Assembly: GCA_003447785.1 (NCBI GenBank)
Contig: DLYJ01000061.1
Location: forward strand, 1 to 8,815
Direction of reading: 5' to 3'
DNA: 8,815 nucleotides
DNA from: Treponema sp.
GTDB taxonomy: Bacteria > Spirochaetota > Spirochaetia > Treponematales > Treponemataceae
A model generated the notes under the pieces. It was given only the letters and a program-made list of their open reading frames with translations, ran no database searches and was not told where the DNA came from. The translations under genes were made by a program, and so were the position numbers. The first letter of the stretch is position 1. Each line of letters begins with the position of its first letter. This document shows positions 1 through 5,835 of the stretch, in pieces.

Positions 1-846
1 GACAGCGTAATTTACTTTAACTTCCGCGGAGACCGCGCCCTCGAAATTACAAAGGCTTTTGAAGCTCCTGCCTCAGAAAAACTTGCCTTTGACCGAAAGC
101 GTGTTCCTTCAGTTGAATACGCAGGTATGATGGAATATGACGGAGACGCTCATGTTCCTGCACAGTACCTTGTAAATCCGCCGAGCATTGATCGCACAAT
201 GGGTGAATACCTTACAAAGACAGGCGTTAAACTCCTTGCAATTTCTGAAACTCAAAAATACGGACATGTAACATACTTCTTCAACGGAAACAAACAGGGA
301 AAATTTGACGAAAAATTGGAAGATTATATCGAAGTTCCGTCAGATGTAGTTCCTTTTGAACAGCGCCCGTGGATGAAGTGTGCCGAAATTACAGACAAGG
401 TAATCGAAGCAATCAAATCCGGCAAATATGACCACATTCGCCTCAACTACCCGAACGGAGACATGGTAGGCCACACAGGTGTATTCAATGCTGTTGTTTG
501 TTCTATGGAAGGCATGGACCTTCAGCTCGGACGCCTTAAGGCTGCAATCGAAGAAGCAGGCGGAATTCTGTGTTTGACTGCTGACCACGGAAACTCGGAC
601 GATATGTATGAGCATGGAAAGGACGGCAGTGTAAAGAGAGGTAGCGACGGTGAACCAAAGGCAAAAACATCTCACAGCCTTAACCCGGTTCCGGGCATTA
701 TCTACGACCCTGAATACAAGGGTGAATATGATAACACAGCCCTCAACAGCGGACTTGGAATCTCTTCATGGCCTGCAACAATCATGAATCTGATGGGTTA
801 CTTCCCGCCGTCAGATTATGACAAAAGTATGATTAACTTAAAATAA
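1..846 (+). CDS. gpmI: 2,3-bisphosphoglycerate-independent phosphoglycerate mutase, C-terminal part (5' end outside window)
   Basis: Cytoplasmic glycolytic enzyme that interconverts 3- and 2-phosphoglycerate using two Mn ions and a phosphoserine intermediate. The frame is open from base 1, so the gene is cut by the window edge. The 281 residues present correspond to roughly the C-terminal half of a family protein of about 510-550 residues, and the N-terminal part with the catalytic serine is missing. Visible motifs are the substrate-binding stretch FNFRGDRALEI near bases 16-48, NGDMVGHTG (metal-binding Asp at 460, His at 472), LTADHGNSDD (Asp 583, His 586) and TSHSLNPVP (His 673). These match the metal ligands known from the Bacillus stearothermophilus enzyme. 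The stretch between the DH pair and the last His is 30 residues, longer than the 18 of that enzyme, suggesting a subgroup with a longer loop. An intrinsic terminator follows 36 bases after the stop. Identification is firm. Confidence 0.96.
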   Translation, partial: DSVIYFNFRGDRALEITKAFEAPASEKLAFDRKRVPSVEYAGMMEYDGDAHVPAQYLVNPPSIDRTMGEYLTKTGVKLLAISETQKYGHVTYFFNGNKQGKFDEKLEDYIEVPSDVVPFEQRPWMKCAEITDKVIEAIKSGKYDHIRLNYPNGDMVGHTGVFNAVVCSMEGMDLQLGRLKAAIEEAGGILCLTADHGNSDDMYEHGKDGSVKRGSDGEPKAKTSHSLNPVPGIIYDPEYKGEYDNTALNSGLGISSWPATIMNLMGYFPPSDYDKSMINLK

Positions 847-862
847 GCATTGCACTTATAAT
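833..862 (+). promoter_or_regulatory. Candidate promoter for the CDF exporter, upstream of the gpmI terminator
   Basis: TATAAT at 857-862 is a perfect -10 hexamer. TTAACT at 833-838, overlapping the end of gpmI, is a 4/6 match to the -35 with an 18-base spacer. A start near 869 would place the terminator hairpin at 883-917 in the leader of the exporter gene. No other promoter fits in the 20 bases between that hairpin's T-run and the exporter start codon. The -10 match is good, but the -35 is mediocre and the region is AT-rich, so this is tentative. Confidence 0.4.
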
Positions 863-882
863 AAAATAATCGTAAAATGAAT

Positions 883-917
883 AAATGCACGGTGTGACTG
901 CACTGTGCATTTTTTTT
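883..917 (+). terminator. Intrinsic terminator after gpmI
   Basis: Inverted repeat 885-894 / 901-910 (ATGCACGGTG / CACTGTGCAT, one G-U pair) with a six-base loop, directly followed by eight T (910-917). This is a canonical rho-independent terminator for gpmI. It ends only 20 bases before the start codon of the next gene, so it may also control reading into that gene. Confidence 0.85.
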
Positions 918-937
918 CTGTACACCGGAGTTTTCTT

Positions 938-2053
938 ATGCAGGATTCAAGAGAAAAAACAATCGTTCGTGTCAGTTCGATAGGAATCGGAGCCAACATA
1001 CTTCTCGCTGCCGTAAAGGCGGTTATCGGCTTTTTTTCCAACTCAATTGCAATTATACTGGACAGCGTAAACAATCTTACTGACGCACTTTCTTCGGTAA
1101 TCACAATCATCGGAACACGATATGCTTCAAAGCCTGCAGACAAGGACCATCCATACGGACACGGAAGGGCAGAATATGTTGCTTCGACTCTGATCGGTAT
1201 CGTAATTCTTTATACCGGTATTACGGCTTTAATTGAATCAGTAAAAAAGGTAATGAACCCTTCAGTTCCCGAATATGAAACTGCGGGTATCGCAATACTG
1301 GCCGGTACCGTATTTGTAAAAATCTTCCTGGGATTATTTTTCCGCAGCGCCGGCAAAAAAGCAGATTCTGACTCGCTGGTTGCCAGCGGAACGGACGCAC
1401 TTTTTGATTCAATCGTGTCATTTTCCACAGTCGTTGCCGCCTTTGTTTTTATTTACTTTGGAAAATCAATCGAAGCTTTTCTCGGAATCATGATTTCCCT
1501 GCTTATTATCAAAAGCGGTGCAGGAATCTTAAAGACAACCCTCAATAAAATCCTCGGCGAACGCGTTGACGCACAGACGATTCACGACCTTAAGCGGACT
1601 GTAATGAGCGTAAGCCCGGATATTGCGGGCGTTTACGATGTATTTTTGAATAACTACGGAATCGGAAAGTATACTGGTTCACTTCATATAGAAATTCCTG
1701 ATACATATACGGCAAAACAGGTTGATGTTCTTGCCCGTAAAATCTCGGAAACTGTCTATAAAACTCACGGGATTTCCCTTTCTGCGGTTGGAATTTACTC
1801 AGTTAATACTTCCGGGGATGAATCTTCAAAAATCAATCTGGAAATCCTCAAGGTAATTAATGAATACCGTGATGTCCTGGAAATCCACGGTTTTTATGCT
1901 GATGTTGAAGAAAAGAAAATCCGCTTTGACATCGTAATTTCTTTTGACGCAAAGGATATGAGAAAAACCTACGCCGAAGTAACTGAGCGTATTGAAAAAA
2001 TGTACCCTGATTACAGTGTACAGATTCAATTTGACTCGGATATCAGCGGCTAG
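938..2053 (+). CDS. Cation diffusion facilitator (CDF) exporter, Mn-type metal site, with an extra C-terminal domain
   Basis: Inner-membrane metal/proton antiporter of the CDF family, 371 residues. The ATG at 938 is chosen because GGAG lies seven bases upstream; an in-frame ATG at 905 would start inside the gpmI terminator. The six-helix membrane part spans about residues 10-205. Transport-site residues align by position with E. coli YiiP: N45xxxD49 in helix 2 and D153xxxD157 in helix 5, followed by the family signature KPADKDHPYGHGRAE. YiiP has D45/D49/H153/D157 (Zn/Fe). The N-D-D-D set is what is described for Mn-exporting members such as streptococcal MntE, so Mn2+ efflux is the best guess. 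After the usual cytoplasmic ferredoxin-like domain (about 210-290) there are about 70 more residues (300-371) with a similar alpha/beta pattern, making the protein longer than YiiP (300 residues). There is no terminator between this gene and mscL. Confidence 0.9.
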   Translation: MQDSREKTIVRVSSIGIGANILLAAVKAVIGFFSNSIAIILDSVNNLTDALSSVITIIGTRYASKPADKDHPYGHGRAEYVASTLIGIVILYTGITALIESVKKVMNPSVPEYETAGIAILAGTVFVKIFLGLFFRSAGKKADSDSLVASGTDALFDSIVSFSTVVAAFVFIYFGKSIEAFLGIMISLLIIKSGAGILKTTLNKILGERVDAQTIHDLKRTVMSVSPDIAGVYDVFLNNYGIGKYTGSLHIEIPDTYTAKQVDVLARKISETVYKTHGISLSAVGIYSVNTSGDESSKINLEILKVINEYRDVLEIHGFYADVEEKKIRFDIVISFDAKDMRKTYAEVTERIEKMYPDYSVQIQFDSDISG

Positions 2054-2056
2054 TTA

Positions 2057-2065
2057 TGCTATAAT
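2057..2065 (+). promoter_or_regulatory. Extended -10 promoter for mscL
   Basis: TGCTATAAT combines a perfect TATAAT (2060-2065) with the TG of an extended -10 (2057-2058), beginning four bases after the CDF stop codon. The hexamer 17 bases upstream is not -35-like, as is common for extended -10 promoters. The expected start near 2072 gives a leader of about 28 bases before mscL. Confidence 0.6.
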
Positions 2066-2099
2066 ATAAATAATCCCGGACAGGGATCTGGAGGAAAAA

Positions 2100-2519
2100 A
2101 TGGCATTATTAAAAGATGGTCTTGGTGCTGCAGGCAAGGAACTTGGAGCATTTAAAAAGTTTATTTCCCGAGGAAACGTAGTTGATATGGCTGTGGGCGT
2201 TATCATCGGCGGTGCTTTTGGAAAAATCGTAACAAGTCTTGTAAACGACATTGTTATGCCGCTTATCGGTCTTGCTCTCGGTAAGTTGGACTTTGCAGGT
2301 TTGTCAGTAAAAATCGGCGAAACAGAAATCAAATACGGCAGCTTCATTCAGAGCGTTGTAGATTTCATAATTGTTGCTTTCTGTATCTTTGTCGTTATAA
2401 GAATCTTTGAAAAATTCAAGAAAAAGGAAGAAGCCAAGCCGGAAGAAACACCTGCTATAGTAAAATCTGACGAAGCAATCCTTCTTGAAGAAATTCGCGA
2501 TATTCTTAAAAATAAATAA
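2100..2519 (+). CDS. mscL: Large-conductance mechanosensitive channel MscL
   Basis: Homopentameric inner-membrane channel that opens under high membrane tension and releases solutes during osmotic downshock. The protein has 139 residues, close to E. coli MscL (136). It starts at ATG 2100 behind a strong GGAGG (2090-2094). Visible in order are an amphipathic N-terminus, the family signature FISRGNVVDMAVGVIIGGAF (residues 21-40) leading into helix 1 with its glycine-rich gate face, VNDIVMPLIG (48-57), a short periplasmic loop, helix 2 from IQSVVDFIIVAFCIF (83-97), and a charged cytoplasmic helix ending in LLEEIRDILKNK. The periplasmic loop is somewhat shorter than in E. coli. The gene lies 46 bases after the exporter gene with its own promoter and is followed by a strong terminator, so it can be expressed alone or by readthrough. 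Confidence 0.98.
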   Translation: MALLKDGLGAAGKELGAFKKFISRGNVVDMAVGVIIGGAFGKIVTSLVNDIVMPLIGLALGKLDFAGLSVKIGETEIKYGSFIQSVVDFIIVAFCIFVVIRIFEKFKKKEEAKPEETPAIVKSDEAILLEEIRDILKNK

Positions 2520-2550
2520 ACAAAAGTTTAAATAATACTTTTGAATTTTG

Positions 2551-2579
2551 ACACCCTGCCGGCGCAGGGTGTTTTTTTT
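2551..2579 (+). terminator. Intrinsic terminator after mscL
   Basis: Perfect 9-bp stem ACACCCTGC (2551-2559) / GCAGGGTGT (2564-2572) with a CGGC tetraloop, followed by eight T (2572-2579). It isolates mscL from the pectinase gene downstream. Confidence 0.93.
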
Positions 2580-2679
2580 ATAAAATATGCTGAAAATATT
2601 CAAATAATTATTAAATTAACGACATCGGAATAGTAATAATACTTTGTTTTATATACAAAATCTAACATCTTTATAATCC

Positions 2680-2733
2680 AAATCACATTGACTTTTGAAT
2701 AAAACAGTCTAAAATTAACCTGAAATGTGATTT
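2680..2733. promoter_or_regulatory. Perfect 10-bp inverted repeat flanking the pectinase promoter (candidate operator)
   Basis: AAATCACATT at 2680-2689 and its exact reverse complement AATGTGATTT at 2724-2733 enclose the predicted core promoter. The left arm overlaps the first two bases of the -35; the right arm lies just after the predicted start. The arms are 44 bp apart, about four helical turns. Each arm contains TGTGA/TCACA, the half-site of CRP/FNR-type regulators, but facing outward rather than as a compact TGTGA-N6-TCACA site. It could bind a repressor or activator at two places. The role is inferred. Confidence 0.45.
2688..2715 (+). promoter_or_regulatory. Promoter of the pectinase gene
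   Basis: TTGACT (2688-2693) and TAAAAT (2710-2715) with a 16-base spacer form a sigma-70-like promoter, with a start expected near 2722 and a leader of about 78 bases. The whole 2580-2799 gap is AT-rich, noncoding and otherwise without recognisable RNA structure. A second TATAAT (2672-2677) lacks a good -35 and is less likely. Confidence 0.6.
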
Positions 2734-2799
2734 TCGTGCGCTAATTTCGGGGAGAAGAAATTGAAATTCACTTTCTTTTCATTTAAAAGGGGGTACACC

Positions 2800-5754
2800 A
2801 TGAAAAAAGGTTTATTCAAATTGTTCTTAACCTCAATTCTGGCTATGAGCATTGTTCTTTCCGGATGTGCAGGTCTCAACGACCTGGAAGAGCGTTCTGT
2901 TGAAACTGTCGACAGGGCTACTATCACAGGTACGTCTTCTTTGTATGCAACAAGTTTTACTAAGAGTGCCACATTAACATCCAATACGACTGCAGGTAAC
3001 TATACAGTCTACGCAACTTCTGAAAAGAAAGTTACCATTCCGTCGATTAATGCTGTCACAATCAATTCTGAAAGCGTTGACAGAAAGATTAATCTCGGCG
3101 GCGGCGGTTCTGCCGGCAAGTACCGCTGTATCGGTTTTACAACCGGCGGTGCCGCAACTGTAACAGTTAATGCGGACGGCGCTTCAGGACGCTATCTTGC
3201 ACTGTGCAATTCGAGCGGATCCCAGCTGGACAAAAAAGAAACATCTTCTTCCATGTCCACATTCACTTTCAGCATCTCATCTGCCGGAACTTATTACCTG
3301 ATGTCTACCGGTTCTGCAATTTCAATTTACTACATTAAATGTGCAGCAGGTTCATCATCAGGCTCATCTTCTTCAGACTCAGGTTCTTCGGGAAGTTCTT
3401 CATCAGGTTCGTCATCGTCAGGTTCATCTTCTTCAAGTTCAGTTTCAAAGATTACATTGTACAAGTCTTCAAGCACTGTAGGAACTTATTCTTCTGTAAA
3501 GAGCGCACTTGCAGCAGTAGGTTCGTCAGGAAGTTACACAATCGTAATTCCGAAGGGAACTTACAACGAAAACTATATCAACTATAACGGATCAGCTTCC
3601 ATCACAATCCGTGGTGATTCTTCTTCATACAGTGACACGGTAATCAAAGGTCACGGAACAAACATGAAGACAGAAAAAGGCCGCGAACTCATGGAACTGA
3701 TGGGTTCATGCAACATCGTCCTCAAAAACCTCACTCTGGAAAGTGACTACACACGAGCAAAATACGGAACCTCTGACGTTCAGGCAGAAGTGCTGGGATT
3801 TGACTCAACGGGAACCCTGGCCGCATACAACTGTGCATTCAAAGGTCATCAGGACACAATGCGCACAACAGGTAAAACATGGTTCTACAAATGCTATGTT
3901 GAAGGCGACGTAGACTTTATCTGGATGGAATCAAGCGGTATTGTTGCCCTTTACGAAGAGTGTACAATTTCTTCTGTTTATGACAGTTCGGCTTCTTCAC
4001 ACGATGCTTATGTAATGGCTCCTCGTGCAACAAAAGCTTCTACAATGGGTAAGGGCGTTGTTCTCCTGAAGTGTACTCTTAAGAGTGCAAGCGGAAACTC
4101 AACATATCTTTTCCGCAATCCGTGGGGCTCAAACTCAAATTACTACAATCAGGGTGCTGTAGTTGACTGTACATTCAGCGGAAGCGGATGGGTTAGTTCT
4201 GCCGCAAAATCTGCTGCAATGGGAACCAGCGACCAGCAGTATATCGGCTGGAAAATGGATTCAAGTGTCGCTTCAAAGTTCAGCTCAAAGATGAGTTCAA
4301 TCGGAACACTTTCAAGCTCAAACAAATCTGCTGAATATGCAAACCGCAATGTAATCCTTAACAGACGTGTCAACACAAGCGGAAAATTCTCTGCTGACTC
4401 AAGCTCATGGGATGTTGACAGCCTCGGAAACAACAACGGCTTCTTCGGCTCATCTTCAAGCTCAAGTTCAGGATCATCAAGCTCAGGTTCTTCATCTTCA
4501 GGAAGCTCAAGTTCAAGCTCAGGATCATCAAGTTCCGGCTCGTCATCAGGCAGCAGTTCGTCAGGTTCAAGTTCTTCAGTTTCACTTTCACTCAACGACA
4601 AACCTGTGGGATACGCAAGTGTTTCAAAACCTTCAAGCACTGTAACTGTTTCAAACCGCTCTGACTTTATCAACTACGCTAAAAAAGGCGGATACATCAT
4701 TTACGTAAGCGGAATGATCGACCTCTCTGACGGTTATATGCCTTCTTCAGCAGGCGGTTCAACAAGCAAACTTGACAGCCTTGTAAAATCAAATACTTCA
4801 AGCAAGTACAGTTCATATTCATCATTTGTAACTGCATACGCAAAGGGTTGTTCAACTTCAACTGATGATAAGTCTTCTTCAAGCCCTTCAAGCTCCCTCG
4901 GCAAACTGCTCTGGGCATGTAACTCGGCTTACGGAAACATCATCAAGGTTAACATCGCTTCAAACACATGGATTATCGGTAAAAACTCTTCTTCAGGACT
5001 GAAGGGCGGTTCACTGAATATTTCAAGTGTTTCAAACGTTGTACTGCGCAACCTTACAATCCAGGACGCTTACGATCCGTTCCCTCATCACGAAAAGAAT
5101 GACGGATACAACGCTCAGTGGGACGGTATCGTAATCCAGGGTTCTTCAAGCAACATCTGGATTGACCACTGTACCCTGAGAGACACAATGGGGCTTTCAT
5201 ATGTTAAGACAGGCGGTTCAACTTCAGAGAAATGGCAGACCTTTGACGGTTTGTGCGACATGAAGGGCTCAGTTAAGAACATCGTAGTTTCATGGTGTAA
5301 GTTTGAAAACCACGACAAGACAATGCTGATTGGTTCAAGCGACAGCGACGGTTCAAATTCAACAAGAACTGTAACTCTGCATCACAACTACTTCTATAAC
5401 TGTGGTCAGCGTCTTCCGATGGTTCGTAATACAAAACTTCATCTGTTCAACAACTACTACCACGCTTCAAGCCCTTCATACACCCAGCAGGCAGCAGTTG
5501 CAGTCCGTGCAGGAGCACTTGTTGTATCAGAGAACAATACTTTCACAAGCGGAATCAAGTACAGCTTTAAGACACAGAGCGGTTCTACAGGAACTCTCTA
5601 CTCAAGCGGCGATTCAGATTCTTCTTCAGGCGGTTCTCAGGTAAGCAAGTCTTCTTCAAAACCATTCTCTGTAAGCTATTCTTACAGTCTGGAAAGTGCT
5701 TCTTCTTCAAAGTCCAGCGTTTCTTCAAATGCCGGAGCCAAATATTCATTCTAA
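2800..5754 (+). CDS. Modular pectinase lipoprotein: beta-rich domain + CE8 pectin methylesterase + PL1 pectate lyase
   Basis: Secreted bifunctional pectin-degrading lipoprotein, 984 residues from ATG 2800, chosen because AAAAGGGGG ends six bases upstream. Order: lipoprotein signal peptide with lipobox LSGC (Cys23); N-terminal beta-rich domain of unknown family (about 40-183), possibly carbohydrate-binding; Ser/Gly linker (184-214); CE8 domain (about 217-549); Ser/Gly linker (550-593); PL1 domain (about 594-984). CE8 residues align with Dickeya PemA: Q328, Q351-D352 (GHQDTM), nucleophile D372 (VDFIW), R439 and W442 (RNPWG, one residue longer than the usual GRPW). PL1 shows WDGIVIQG (774-781), WIDH (D789-H790), K840 and R871/R876 in QRLPMVR, matching PelC K190, R218 and R223. 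CE8 removes methyl esters from homogalacturonan and PL1 cleaves the demethylated chain by Ca-dependent beta-elimination, so the two steps are coupled. The gene is monocistronic, with its own promoter and terminator. Substrate and outer-surface location are inferred. Confidence 0.93.
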   Translation: MKKGLFKLFLTSILAMSIVLSGCAGLNDLEERSVETVDRATITGTSSLYATSFTKSATLTSNTTAGNYTVYATSEKKVTIPSINAVTINSESVDRKINLGGGGSAGKYRCIGFTTGGAATVTVNADGASGRYLALCNSSGSQLDKKETSSSMSTFTFSISSAGTYYLMSTGSAISIYYIKCAAGSSSGSSSSDSGSSGSSSSGSSSSGSSSSSSVSKITLYKSSSTVGTYSSVKSALAAVGSSGSYTIVIPKGTYNENYINYNGSASITIRGDSSSYSDTVIKGHGTNMKTEKGRELMELMGSCNIVLKNLTLESDYTRAKYGTSDVQAEVLGFDSTGTLAAYNCAFKGHQDTMRTTGKTWFYKCYVEGDVDFIWMESSGIVALYEECTISSVYDSSASSHDAYVMAPRATKASTMGKGVVLLKCTLKSASGNSTYLFRNPWGSNSNYYNQGAVVDCTFSGSGWVSSAAKSAAMGTSDQQYIGWKMDSSVASKFSSKMSSIGTLSSSNKSAEYANRNVILNRRVNTSGKFSADSSSWDVDSLGNNNGFFGSSSSSSSGSSSSGSSSSGSSSSSSGSSSSGSSSGSSSSGSSSSVSLSLNDKPVGYASVSKPSSTVTVSNRSDFINYAKKGGYIIYVSGMIDLSDGYMPSSAGGSTSKLDSLVKSNTSSKYSSYSSFVTAYAKGCSTSTDDKSSSSPSSSLGKLLWACNSAYGNIIKVNIASNTWIIGKNSSSGLKGGSLNISSVSNVVLRNLTIQDAYDPFPHHEKNDGYNAQWDGIVIQGSSSNIWIDHCTLRDTMGLSYVKTGGSTSEKWQTFDGLCDMKGSVKNIVVSWCKFENHDKTMLIGSSDSDGSNSTRTVTLHHNYFYNCGQRLPMVRNTKLHLFNNYYHASSPSYTQQAAVAVRAGALVVSENNTFTSGIKYSFKTQSGSTGTLYSSGDSDSSSGGSQVSKSSSKPFSVSYSYSLESASSSKSSVSSNAGAKYSF
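3349..3441 (+). repeat. Ser/Gly-rich linker 1 coding region
   Basis: Encodes residues 184-214 of the pectinase, almost only Ser and Gly (one Asp) in GSSSS-like units, between the N-terminal domain and the esterase. Serine codons are mixed (TCA, TCT, TCG, AGT), so the DNA is not a clean tandem repeat. The composition appears to be kept at the protein level as a flexible tether. Confidence 0.9.
4447..4578 (+). repeat. Ser/Gly-rich linker 2 coding region
   Basis: Encodes residues 550-593 of the pectinase in GSSSS, GSSSSSS and GSSS units between the esterase and the lyase. It is longer than linker 1 (44 against 31 residues) and uses more AGC/AGT codons. A long acidic reading frame on the opposite strand across this region is only the mirror of the serine codons. 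Confidence 0.9.
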
Positions 5755-5762
5755 GTGACGGG

Positions 5763-5787
5763 TCTCTGCAGGTGAGTCCTGCAGAGA
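5763..5787 (+). other. Perfect hairpin in the pectinase 3' untranslated region
   Basis: TCTCTGCAGG (5763-5772) and CCTGCAGAGA (5778-5787) form an exact 10-bp stem with a five-base loop, starting nine bases after the pectinase stop. No T-run follows, so it is not a terminator by itself. It may protect the mRNA 3' end or support the terminator 14 bases further on. Confidence 0.7.
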
Positions 5788-5800
5788 ATTAGATGCAGCT

Positions 5801-5834
5801 GAGCGCCCTGCCTCCTGGGGCGCTCTTTTTTTTT
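5801..5834 (+). terminator. Intrinsic terminator of the pectinase gene
   Basis: GC-rich 8-bp stem GAGCGCCC (5801-5808) / GGGCGCTC (5818-5825) followed by nine T (5826-5834). It ends two bases before the stop codon of the convergent permease gene. On the - strand the hairpin has no T-run after it, so it should act only on the pectinase transcript. Confidence 0.93.
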
Positions 5835-5835
5835 G

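Noticed and set aside
877..897. Six-codon leader reading frame (ATG AAT AAA TGC ACG GTG TGA) before the exporter
   Set aside because: There is no ribosome-binding site and it is too short to separate from chance in an AT-rich region.
905..937. Upstream ATG at 905 as the start of the CDF exporter
   Set aside because: It lies inside the stem and T-run of the gpmI terminator and has no ribosome-binding site. ATG 938 has GGAG at the right distance and gives a normal family N-terminus.
2031..2065. TTGACT at 2031-2036 as a -35 for the mscL promoter
   Set aside because: The spacer to TATAAT would be 23 bases, too long. The extended -10 explains the promoter without it.
2073..2087. Small hairpin ATCCC/GGGAT just before the mscL ribosome-binding site
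   Set aside because: Only five base pairs and no further structure, so it is too weak to call a regulatory element.
4149..4673. Long - strand open frame encoding a Glu/Asp/Leu/Pro-rich protein across the pectinase
   Set aside because: It is the mirror image of the serine codons in linker 2 and flanking coding sequence. It has no ribosome-binding site, and the + strand frame has clear enzyme motifs.
4720..4920. Ser-rich stretch inside the PL1 domain as a third linker or insertion
   Set aside because: Related PL1 lyases, as I recall them, have a similar polar segment before the SNTWIIG strand, so it is probably a normal part of the domain.
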